Source: Nemopilema nomurai (lineage: Eukaryota; Cnidaria; Scyphozoa; Rhizostomeae; Rhizostomatidae). Taken from it: a DNA stretch of 64,000 nt. Position 1 is the stretch's first letter. Each line of letters begins with the position of its first letter. The stretch lies in the NCBI GenBank assembly GCA_003864495.1, contig PEDN01001353.1:372001-436000 (forward strand). Reading direction: 5' to 3'. The notes below the pieces were generated by a model. The model made no database searches and was not told the DNA's origin. It saw only the letters and a program-made list of their open reading frames with translations. Positions 29,201-41,462 of this stretch are shown here, in pieces. Made by a program: the position numbers and the translations under genes.

Positions 29201-32200
29201 GGTTGCAACCTGACTTGATGGAATGTCGAGGAAATGTCATTTTTTGTGGCTGCAGCTATCCCAACTGTTGGTAATATGCGTGTAGTTATCTTGGAACGAA
29301 TTCTACGAAATACAGGTTCATTTCTCGGAAAACTAAGTAAAGGGCTATTGGTTCGTTTCAGAGAAACGGAATTTGCTTTGCCAAGAGGATGTAAACGCAT
29401 ATCTCAATTCGGATATTTGCGAAGCTTTCAGCTGTCGTAAATAGCATTTCATAAACACGCAAACTAAATGCCTGGGTTGGGAAAATTGTGTTTGGTTTTA
29501 ATGAAAAAAGTTAGCGCATTCTGGTGATCGTCGCTTGTCTGCAGTTGTCGACCTGTGAACCTTTTACTGACTCGTTTGCATTGTTTGGTTTGTACTCTAA
29601 TGTATTTTGCAATTTTGGCGCGTTATCTTAATTTCATTTATGTTCCAACTAACTCATTGACCAAGGTCAGTGGTGCATTCCTGTAAGGGTGTCTCGCCAG
29701 GACTTTTGTTCACATCGCCTCAGTCTGTTCGTGGACATTGGCAATCCAGACACGACACCGGATTAAACGGACCCATGAAGAGTGTTTACAGGAACGACGG
29801 CCTAGATTCATCCACGTCAAAAGGAATTACGACTAATCCGACCCGTTTAAGTTTAATGAATTCAAGGAATTCCTTTAGGATATTTAAAAACCTTCAGTTA
29901 AAGTGTCGCGATCCCGGTATTGAAATATCCCATGGCCGCCAGACTTAAGCTGGGGATTTCGTGCCAAATCTGCTGCGTACGTAAAGTACTTGTCGCAAGC
30001 ATCATGGCGCCCTCTCCCGTCCGCAAAGAATAAGTTACGAACACTGTGGTAGCGATGCTAATCCTAGCTGCGCCTAATCAGCTGATTGTTGTTAACATAA
30101 TCTAAAACAGCGCTTTACAAAGATGTTTGTAAACATCGTCTGTATCATCTTCGGTCAGTTTTGCCAAGTAAACTTTCAATAACATCGTGGGGGAAATACA
30201 CCATTAGGTATTGCAGGTCATCAGGAAAGTGAGTATATGCTTGTATTCAGATCTCTACTCTCTTGTGAACTTTATTAATTTCAGAGAAATCTGATTTGAG
30301 AATGCGATCTAGGGCTTAAAACAAAGTAAACAGGCAAAGGAATGCGTGAGTAATCAAAACCTCTGCGGGTGAAGACCAATCTAAAAAATCTTCATGCCAT
30401 CTTTGCAGTGAAAAACCCAAAAAACAAGATTCCTCTCGTGTCTTGGGCCTAGAATACAAGGCTGAATATTGTAATCGCTTTGGGTTGATTGTTGTTTTAG
30501 CGCACAGTTGCGTTCTTCATGCACCAGGTTCGTAATCGATGGTTGTCGATCGCACAGTGAAAGATCAGCTGATACTTGTTCGTTCGGAAGCACGACTAGC
30601 TTAAACCATTGCGCTCCTGTGCTCCAGTGGCCTATAAGCAATTCTTTGTTCAGTGGAGATAGTAGCAACATATGTGCTTGAAAGTACACCTGTACCCTAT
30701 CAATTGATCGATACACCCCAGATCGATACACCCAGATCGATACACCCAGATCGATACACCCAGATCGATACACCCCTCTAAAAGGCAAGCTGCCTTGATG
30801 TTTAAGACCCCCGTTATGGTTACGCCCAGAATTATGTGGTATTCTTCTGCATGTTTGAAATGTTTTCTGCGTCCAGCCCACCGCAAAAGGCTTCATGCAA
30901 CTGCTAGAAAAGATTCCATATTAGTCTATATTATCAGTACCAATAAACATGTTTTTTACTTATGAATGGACCCGAAAAGATTTCCTTCTGATTTCGAAAT
31001 GAATTGGAATGGCACTGTATTCCGAGTGCCATTTTTCCTTCTACGTTAATTCTCCAAACGAGGCCTCTGTCATTTTTCATGATAAATACCAGTTTCCTAT
31101 TCATTAACAGCGCAATGCACGAACAGCATACTTAAATAGGCTAATTAGATAAGGACGTCAATCAGATAAACTAAGGAAGTGGTTTGCCGTTTATTCTACT
31201 TAATGTTAACTTGCGAACAGTTCCATGAATACGAGTTAAGTTGAATGGACAAGGTCACCGGCAGAGACTGACGTCATAGGCGCAAAGATGATTTTTGAAA
31301 TCATTTTCTGGCTTCAAAAGCAGATTGCAACCTAGCCAGATGTGAGATAAGTAGCAAAATAAGCTTATTTGGCAGATCTATACGACATTGTCATAGTCGA
31401 GTCATCTTGTTTTTCATTAACTGGGCTTTTTCTTTTACGTCAGTTTCTTTGCAATCTTTGACTTGGTTGTTGTTTGCGTGAATCTTTGCTTTGTCTGTCA
31501 AACGAGGGACCTTTCATTTGGTATAGGGACACGATTGTAGGGCTCCTTTCGACAAACTTTTTTGAATGTCCCTTGTTATCTGTTAAGCAAACCAGCCTGC
31601 GTGCAAAATAGGAGACAAGTCTTATTTCAAGGGGCTTTAAATGTGATTTAAGTGACCTCAAATTCTTGAAGTTGTTCAGGGGTCTCGTCTCTGCACCCTG
31701 CCCCAGGCCACGGATGGCCATTTGTCTAGTTTGGCTGGTTGTGGACTCCCTTTGCGACTGGCGCTTGTACTCGGGTCTAATTTTGCTCTTCGATTAGGTG
31801 TCCTCTTTGCTACCCTTGCTTGGACGAATAATTTACTCATTCTTTGCAGCTGTCTATTCGCAAAAAGGCTTATTTATAGAGAAGAGAACTTAGACCACGT
31901 GTTTGGCCATGGTCTGTTTTGCATCTGCGTAAATCCTTGCTGATTTTCGATTTAGTTTGGCCTAGAATAGTGTTAAGCTTTTAGCTCAGCCACATGTGGT
32001 CCAGGTGAAGATCCAAACCAGTACAGTTAAACTTATATTCAGTAGGTCACTTGGAGATTCACCCAGAAACCATAAATCGATTTAACATTGCCTCTTGATT
32101 ATCGTTAGATACTAAACCCTTCAAATAGAAAGAGGCCTTGGGAGTAACACCGTCTCAAAACAGTGTGATAAGCTTTGCTCAAAGCAAATACTCAGTATCT

Positions 32201-35200
32201 TTCCTGATAGAAAGGAGAAGGAGGAGCGGGTGTTGTTATAAGCCCCCTTTAGAATGATTGCATTTATGTGTCTGGATATATATCGGTCTTCATATCCTGA
32301 TAAAAAACAAGGTGCATTTTGGTTTCTTGAGACGTTTTTTGGTTAACTCATTAGGCGCTTTTTGTTTTATTTATTAAATTAAATGTTATCTACTTCATCG
32401 GAAGCAGAGTATTTCTCTGCTGCAGTCTAGCCTGTGTTCAACCAATTCGAGCATGCTTCTCGAAGGCGTGCCCAAATAGTAGCAAGTTACTTCGAGTTGT
32501 TGCTCAAGGCCGTACCAACAAAATCTATAGATATTTAATCACTTTCAAAGCTTTTACTAAGATTTAGTCTTTCGAGATATTCTTTCAGCGGCTTCACCCA
32601 TACCAAGCCCGTCTTGCATATAAGCTCCCCTTGCTGGCCTGTGATACAAATTTGACCACCGCTAGCTGAAACGTAAGTGGTTGGACAAGGCTCAACCAAC
32701 CAAGGCAAAATTACCCGATCCACCACTGCCAATTACGCAGTGGATACAAGATTGTTTTATAAATGTACCGATGTTTAATGTCATATTTGTTGCATCCGGA
32801 TTTGGATAATTTTTGGTTGCATATAGAATCAGATTTCCGATTTTGCGGAAGGAGATATCCGCTTGATAGTAGCTGCTGATGAAATTTTGTTCCCCTTGCC
32901 AAAAATGAATTGTGCTTAGCTATTTAATTTTAATTCGCATTGGTACCCGGAATGTGAACGAAACTTGCTCTGTACATGTTTCTGCTAGGAAAAGTTGAAG
33001 CAGTTGAAAACAGCCATCGGCGATACATTCACGAGGAGAAGTAAGCAGCTCCTGGAAGGAATATATCTTAGCTAGCAAAAGCGAAAGTGATAGAGGCTTG
33101 AAAGAGGAACTTGCTCTATGGGGCTTGCATTCAATTGGAATTGGAAGTTTATTCATGTTTTGCCGCCCAAATTAGCATTTTCCCTAAAAGGCTGTATGGT
33201 CATTTGAACAATGTTTCATTATAGCCACTCCTGTTTGTCTTTGAATTAAGAGAACGCATCGTGTGGAATTAATCTTAGCAATATCGTTCTAATTTTGCCG
33301 TTTATACTTGATTTCCGTTTGTTTTACAGGTCACTTGATGTTTCATTTGCCACTCAACAATATGCATAGTGACGCAGGTATGTACGCAGTTTTGATTACT
33401 CAACCGAAAGGCTATGGAACGACTCGTCGAAGTTAAATTCACTGCAGCCTGAGCGTTTTTTTACAGTTGCGTAAGATTTGTGAAGCTTGTGCACGATTTC
33501 ACTGCTCCAATGTAACGTTTTCAGTGCAAGAAAAAGATTATTTCTCCAGAAAATACTAAGAAAAGTGGGTAGTTAATGCACATAAGGGGTCAAATTCGGG
33601 CCGTAAAGTCAGAGATTATCCAGTGTCAAAACTCTCTACACACGACCTGTTTCCAATTGCATTCAAGACTTTTACCTTACGTATTAACCATACATACTTG
33701 AAATCTCGCTGCTTGAAACCTCTGCGAGGGCCCTTTGAGGGTATTCGAGTGAGAGAGTCTTTTACAAGAGGGAAGGTGTGTTTCTAAAGGAACTATCGCC
33801 TGTAAGCAGCCAAAGCATTTTATCGGTTTTGGTTGGACTTGAGAGGAATTTAATGCCCCGTAAAAGCAAGGGTGGATACTTCAAGGCTTATGTGTGAATC
33901 AAGGCTTTTGTGGCAATCAAGATGCACTTTGTTCAGTCAAAGGTGGTCTGGAACATGAACTTACAGGCAACACCGTACTATTCTCACATTATTTGTCACA
34001 AAAAGTTATAGCAGAATATCTGGGAAACTCTTTGGGGTAAAGTTATTGCTCCGATTGTGTGCTGTATTCTGCGACTTATGCTGTCTTCTACATTCGCAAA
34101 AAAGAATACGTATTGTTTTGATTTGACACGTCCGTACTTTCAGTTCCATCAAGTATCCTTGGCCTTCCCCTGCGTTACTGTACGCAATCGCATTCATGGT
34201 ATCATATTCTTGCCAGCTGCTTGATCCTAAGCACTTTACACATCATCCACATGACAGTAACGGTCGTCATTTGTTGGCTCTGTCTCCCTTCCCGTGCTGC
34301 CCTCCCACAGCTGATCTGTTGTTGGGACCAAATTCTTCTCTGGTTCATTCAGTCAGCCAAGCTTGAAATTTCACCCACCTGTGGTCGGTGTGGGTTGCGT
34401 TTATGAAATTCCTCTCTCTGCTCTCTGAACAATAAGCAAATGTTCTGCGATTTCCCCCTTCATAAGCATGTAATTCGATTCGCGTGAGCGTCAACAGGCC
34501 TTCACTTCGCCTAAATTCAGAGGACCTTTAGTGAGACTAGGAAAGTTAGAAGAGGAGGAGTTTGCGTGCCTCGATGGTCTTTTGATCTCTTGCAAAAGGA
34601 TGGCAGGTTTGTTTGTTATTTTGGTTTCCTGTGATTTCTTGCCAGTTCCTTTGGCTCTTTGTTAACCTAAGGGGAAGACATGCAGATAAGAAGGTCGACG
34701 TGTGTCTTCAAAGTATAAAGAGAACCTTGCTATTTCTTAACTGTTCAGGAGTTCACAAACGTCGATGGATGGCGATATCATGACTGTCTCATGAAACCTC
34801 AACTGTATCACAAATCTGGTTATTGCTAACCCCATAAGCTCATTGCAGTTGTGAATATAGTTCATTGCCCTCGATTACTTCGTCGTTTCAACAGATAGTC
34901 GCAATAAGGGTATTTACGGGTAGCAACGAAGATCAAATGATTGAATACTTGGGTTCACATTGGTATTGCACTTGCCGTTTATTTACAAACTGCGGTTGAA
35001 ATGCACGCAAGATTAAATATCCAAAACATACTGCATGCTTGTAACAGTGCAACCCGCAGCCCAAACAGTAAACGGCCTATAAATTAGAGCCTTATTTTTG
35101 CAATGGAAATGCGGTATTGTCTCCAGCACCACTCTGGCCAACATCTGTAGTAATCCTTTCCTATCTCAAGAAAGTATTGGCACAAATCAGGGACGATGAT

Positions 35201-38200
35201 TAATCCACTCTGGCACGCCATAGGTTACCCGGGCTGCTCAAAATTCTATTCTGCTAACTGTATTCATCACTCTTATGGAAACTTTCTTGCTTTTGGTTTT
35301 CGCGCCAAATAACCTTTACCTTTGCTTTCAAATTTGAGCTCAGCTTGATAAAATTCGCAATCCGTCTATAACATTCAATTTGAAACCGAGTAGAAAGTTT
35401 TTTATGGAATTTCTAAACGTTATGCTCAACCTATATACGGTTAAAAGACTAAATTGAATAATACATTCTCATTTTTATAGGGATTTATTCAAGTATATTT
35501 TGAAATGCATTTGGCTTCCGTTTTGCGAATTGCGACGATGAAAGTTTGTGATCTCCTCGGGGCAGCCCTATAAAAAATTGGTTTTTTGCTAATAAAATTC
35601 ATCACCAATTTGTACCTACGAAAGCTTGGCAAGTTAATGCCTCAAATTTTGGAATTTTTGTTATTGTTATGTTTTTTGTCATTTTGTCTGTTGTTATTTT
35701 GTTTGCATGTCAAAATTCCAAGCTAATGTGGAAGTAGATTCTTGTTTGCTTTATACGTAATCGAATTACTAAGTTTTTGGTTGGGGGATCTTGACATTGG
35801 AGTTCATAAATCATCTGAATGTTCAAAGCTTGGTTGAAGAGGGGTTTTATCCTGGTCCATTAGGTTGAGCACATATTTGTTAATCTCTTCTTATTGAAAA
35901 TTACGATACACCGCCAAAGCCCACCTATTCTACATCACGATTTGTCTCTGCAAGATCCGATGTGTCTTTATCTAGAGATAAAGTGAAATAATTCTGTAAA
36001 ATTATAAAAGGAGGGGGGGGGGGGGGAGGAGGCGGTGATCAGCCCTACACGAGCATGAGTTTCCATGTTTCCAGCTTTTTATCTTAGAACACGGCTATGA
36101 ATAAGCCCTGCAGGAGCGACCTTTTCATGCTCGTTTTATTAAGTACACGCTTTTCTTATTAACCACAAGGCCTAGTTCAAAAAGTTCCCTATTCGTAGAC
36201 TTAAAGTCATCAGACTTTAGTACCAAAAGTTCCTTAGAAGTTCCTTAATTTTCACTGCACATCAATAAGCCTTAACACTTAAAAGAGAGAGGGGCAAGGT
36301 AGAGTATGCGGAATCTACTCAATAAAGCACTTGACACACGAATAGCAAACAATATACGCGAGTATTGGTTGCAAATGAATGGAACCGGCTTTTTAGCTCT
36401 TCATGCTTGCAGTTATAAAAAGATTCAAATCGAAAAGTTCCTTAGGGATTTCGATTTTAGTAGTATAAGTACTTTATATATTTCGTCCTTCTACCTGTAG
36501 GTTCCTTATAAAGTGGTTCCTTATAAAAAAGCGTGTACTCTCTGAGCGGCACCTTGTACGGCATCTTGGTCCCTGTTTTCCCAGATAGTATTGGATATAT
36601 AGTTTCACGATATTTACTACAATATTCGAATTTCAAATGGATGCGTTTGACGACTTTTGCTACAAGTAATCCACGTTTGTTGCTGTGTAATTCACTTGAG
36701 GCGATCTTAATTAAGCGACCGTTTATGATTTTTTGAAATTATCAAAGTCGATTTCGGAGACCCAACGCAGAACCGGCTAACACCCATCTGGTTATTAAAA
36801 GCGAGGATTAGGCAATTTGATAGAATGTCTATGTTTGATATAAAAGGCTTTCATTGGAATAAATGTGAGCGATTAAAAGGACACATTGCGCCTATAGTCA
36901 GGACTTTGCTGGTATGTCAGTTTTAATGAAGAAAAATTGGATAGCATTGCAAGAAGAAATTGGATTTTACTTTTAATAAAAGGAACATTGATATTGTCTG
37001 TGGAATTTTACTTTATATTAAACAGTGCTTAGTTTTATCAGAATGAAATTGGTTTTTAAGAGTGCTTATTGAAGGAGTAGCAAAGTGCGTATTGGGACAT
37101 ATTGAGCTTGAGAAAATTGCACCTGAGGTCGAATAACAGGAAGAATCGAAGCACGTGGAGGGTTTCGCCCGCAAAGAATATCTGCACTGAAATTTAAAGT
37201 ATATTTCGTCAAGAAATGTGGTGCGGAGCAATTTATGGCACCAGTTCGATTTCTGCATTGGAACACACTGCGCCTTTGTTGCCACAGGTGGAGAGGACTG
37301 CACTAAGACTGTGCTTTTTTAGAAGGTCTTCCCAAGTGCCTTTTTATGAGCTAAGAGTAATCAGTAGAAGAGGTATGTTCCATATATGAAAATTTGCTTG
37401 CGTGGTGTCGTTTTAGATCATTTTGATCCAACAGAAATGCTCTTGATTCAGGTCACGTGATCGTCATTGCTATGTTTCTTGTTGTTATATGTTTCTATTA
37501 TATATATTGAATAATTCCAAGCAATTTACTCCCCTCCATCGGGAATAGCTTGAAGTGACTCAATGCAGTTGGAAATTCTAGACCATACTCTTCTGGTTGC
37601 ATTTGAAAACGAAGATCTTCACTTGTGTACAGTTTAAGGAACCAAAAGGCCAAATTACCCACAAGCTGTGTAAAGAATCGACTAACTATAGGAAGGGCTA
37701 TTTTACATAATAGTGATGTCTTTGTGTTAGGTCTAATAAAACTCATCCATTATAGAAACCCATTCAATATTAAAATCTGATTTATTTCTTATGCATAAAA
37801 AAACTCAAACATATTTTGTTGTGTATATTGACAAAAGATTTTATAGCAATCTGAATGACTCATCTTTTACGAACGCCAATTTTTTGCGCACCCAACCCCT
37901 TGTCCAACATATGACATGAAAATTTCGACTCATTATTAGGACGACAAAACATTTTTACATTTTTACTTTTCGATATTTGAAAACTAATCATTGCGTTGCT
38001 AGCACCTCTGCACTCCCCCCTCCACTCCGCTCCCCCTCCACTCTCCCTTATTTTTGTGAGCAAATAGTTCTGATTTAGCTTTGTGTTTACGGTTACGTCC
38101 TGCGGCTATTTCTAACTTGTGCGAGTGTGCAATTGTTTTTAAAGTCATGTGTTTCCCTTTCTCAATCCTATTAATATTTTTCTTTTAATTTTCGATTTGA

Positions 38201-41200
38201 TTATTTGCCCAGCATAAAAACATGTGATTTCTATACTGGGTGGCCTAGGAACTGGAAAAGCATGTACTTATGGTTGCAATTTAGACGGAATCGTCTTACA
38301 AAACAAAAATTAATACTCACCAAAAGTTTAGAAAAAGTCATTTCGGAATTTGAAATTTATGGGCCTAGAAAATTTGCATTACTTCACGCAGCTTCAAAAC
38401 TTCATTCAAAAAGATGCATGACATACTTGGCTGCAAGATGACCTGTAAAAGTAAACAATTTCCATCTAGCCCTGGACCTGTTTTCCCTTTGAAAATACCT
38501 GGTTTCTTGCACACATTCTTAGGACTTCGTCGTATGTCAGCTTTTTTAGCAAATAAACGACGTTTGCGCAGCAGAAATGCAAAAACCTTGTGAAATGTCG
38601 CCATGTGACAGTTCAATCATCTCAAGAACCGATTTAAGAAACTTTACGAGTGTCCCCATTGTTTTTCGATGTTAGTTTTGAATGCACCTTCAAAGTTCTG
38701 AAGTGAGAAATCAAGAGTTCGCTGTGACAATGGAGTGCTCTTGCAGTTTATTACAGTTGCTTGATGTTTGAAGGGATGGATCAGAAGCCAAGAAAACCGC
38801 AGTTATTAATACCCAAAGAAATGGCCAGCTCTGGAATGATGGGCATTCAAAACAAACATCCTTTTTGTTAGGATTACAGCTTTCTTCATATAAGATTATT
38901 AAAATCCACGGTCGAGTAGGACAGGCGACGAAAAGATATCCTTCTTCGTCAGCACACGTGACTTTGATTCTTGAAGATTCATCTCCACCGCCAATGATGG
39001 CGAGGTCTCTAGCTTTCAGTTAATCACCGACCTCATTATTCATCGGAACATTGATCTTTAAGTGTTATCCATTAAATTAAGGTCGTTGATCCTTATAAAA
39101 TGAACTCCGCTAAAGGATGGCTTGACCATTTCTTGACCTCCGCCCGTCCCAAGTTGCGCAAAACAACATTTCTGGCAAGTCATCATAAGGAAGGCCTTCT
39201 GGTCACACTTATTTTTTTACCCAATATTTCTATAATTTGAAAAGAGTAATTTTTTCAAAAATATATTCGATTAAAGAATTTCAACTTGCTCTCCCTGTCT
39301 TCCAAGGCAGGCCAAGAGCCCTTGCTAAGCTCATTCTAAATAACGTTTTTTGTTCCACAAATTTATACTAGTGACATTGTGTCCCTGTTATAAACTGAAA
39401 ACTCCCGGAAATCAAGTTCCCATTTTTGAATCTACTGGAGAGATATTTTAGAACCTCCTAAGATAGGCAAAAATACCCGATGAATTTGTGCTAAAAGAGG
39501 GGTAGTTCGTATTAACAGGGAGTTGAAAAACACCTGCTCCACTGCTCCCAAAGGACGAATAGCTGTGTGTATGGAAAGAGGGTGCGGACAGAGCTGGATT
39601 AGGGGTGTACTTGGGGCTAAAGGCTCAACAGCTGGTAGTTTTGATGCTATGAAGAAAGATTTTAACTGAAGGCAAAATATCATGGTTTAGTATCAATGTA
39701 ATAATAAGGGAAGGCTAAAAAGTATGGCACAATCCGACAGTTGACGGAGGGAGGGGGGGGGGGAGGACAAATCACAGGTTACTTGAGAGGATAGGCTGGA
39801 TAGGAACTAAGACACGAAGTTAATTATAAATCCGGACAAATCTCATTAGATGGTCCAGTACATCGACAGACTAAATTCTGTCTGATAGGGCCAAGGCCAA
39901 ACGTCCGCTAACGAAGACTCTGTCTTATTGTGGAACAGAGATCTTTGTTTATGGCGGAGGCTACAGATCGTAAGTCGAACTCAAACAGCTTAAGGTTCAC
40001 TGCAGCAGCGCAATCCCAGCTAGATGGCCTGGCTTTTGGGTGGTGCCTTAAGAGTTCTCGGCTTGACTTTCGGCTTCCCTTTAGGGGCTGGCACATAGCC
40101 TTTGGAACATCTTCCGGGTGTCTCACCTTAAAGCGACACCCCATTGTCTCGTGGTCTTATAACAATCCCTTCATTTTAAACTCCACCGAAAAGAAGACTG
40201 TTCCGTTCCCAACATTGAACTTTACAGGCTGCTTGGTAAGGATTGCGATTTTCATCAGTTTTTAAATCTTCGAAAATCTATGTTCCTTAAAGTCTTAAAA
40301 TGTATTGATCTGTGTTTGGTATTAAGTTTCAGGGCTAAAGTCCTGTTGTTTCTTATCTTTGCAGCCACTGCTTTGGGTATTCTTGTGTATTTAACAAGGC
40401 CTCCTTTGGCATGGGTTCCACGGTGGAGCACAAGCCCTATTTTGATGGCACTGTGTTAAATTAAGGGTGGTCAGCATTCTTTTGGGAATTGTTAGTTTCC
40501 TCACAACCGTGAAAGACTTTTTGCGGAGGACAAGCTCATGGGTACTGGTCACCTTTGGTCATTCGGACTTGGATTAAATTCATGGCTCCTCTACTCTTGA
40601 CGGTTCTATGAAATGAGCCATATTATTATCATTATTATTATTATTTTATTATTGTTTTTATTGTTGTGTTCGTATACTGAGCCTCGCTTTGGTTGCTCTG
40701 TGCAATTTATGGTGTGTTATGTAAGGAGTAACTGACAGCGTTGGTTCCAATAAAGAAAGAAACCGGCTTGTCTTCAGGATGAATTGGCCTGTGAAACGAA
40801 CGGAACATTCCCACCTCCCCTTTCTCGCCTCGCGATTGTTATGTTTACAAATGGCGGGTTTTGGCTTTAGTCGGAGCCGTGATTCCCTGTGTCCACGTGT
40901 GATGGCATCCAGGCCTATATCCAGTCATTCACCATACCAATTCAAACCTGTTTTGAATTCCTTAAACAATTTACTAAGATGTTTTTACTTGATTACGAAT
41001 ATTTCACACTGCAGTCGGCAAATATTTGTGGTCTTTGGTTTCTGCAGGCGGGGAGTTTTTGGAATTTTCCCATAATCCAGTAACTGGTTTCCATTCTTAA
41101 ATTGTTATAAGTTGTTGTTGTTATAAGTTCAGGAATATCTTGTCTCGAGGTTGGCTGTTGGGCCACCTTAATAATAATAATAATAATAATAATAACTTTA

Positions 41201-41431
41201 AAGCTATGTGGGGCTGATCCAATGAATTATTGAAAACGCTTGCAACGGTTTTCACTCAACTACGCTGTACACCACCAGGAAGTAATACCCAGTCGGCAAA
41301 AGAATATTTTTAACATATTTGTTTCAGCGTGGGAAAAGAAGACGAAAGAACATTATTAGTACAGCGCCTGCAAAAACATCTGAAGCTCTAACAACAACTC
41401 TTTTACTCGCCTTCATTTACCCCCCCCCCTC

Positions 41432-41462
<31 letters not shown>

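Noticed and set aside
28847..29400. Opposed 123- and 109-codon frames, considered as a retroelement fragment
   Set aside because: No reverse transcriptase, integrase or other motif could be recognised, and no repeat ends were seen.
30381..30896. 171-codon open frame on the - strand
   Set aside because: Its middle is the translation of the 14-bp minisatellite (repeating YRSG/CIDLG) and the flanks have no domain; likely chance.
34895..34909. 15-nt phase-compatible microexon (DSRNK)
   Set aside because: Too short to accept without transcript data; the donor is weak.
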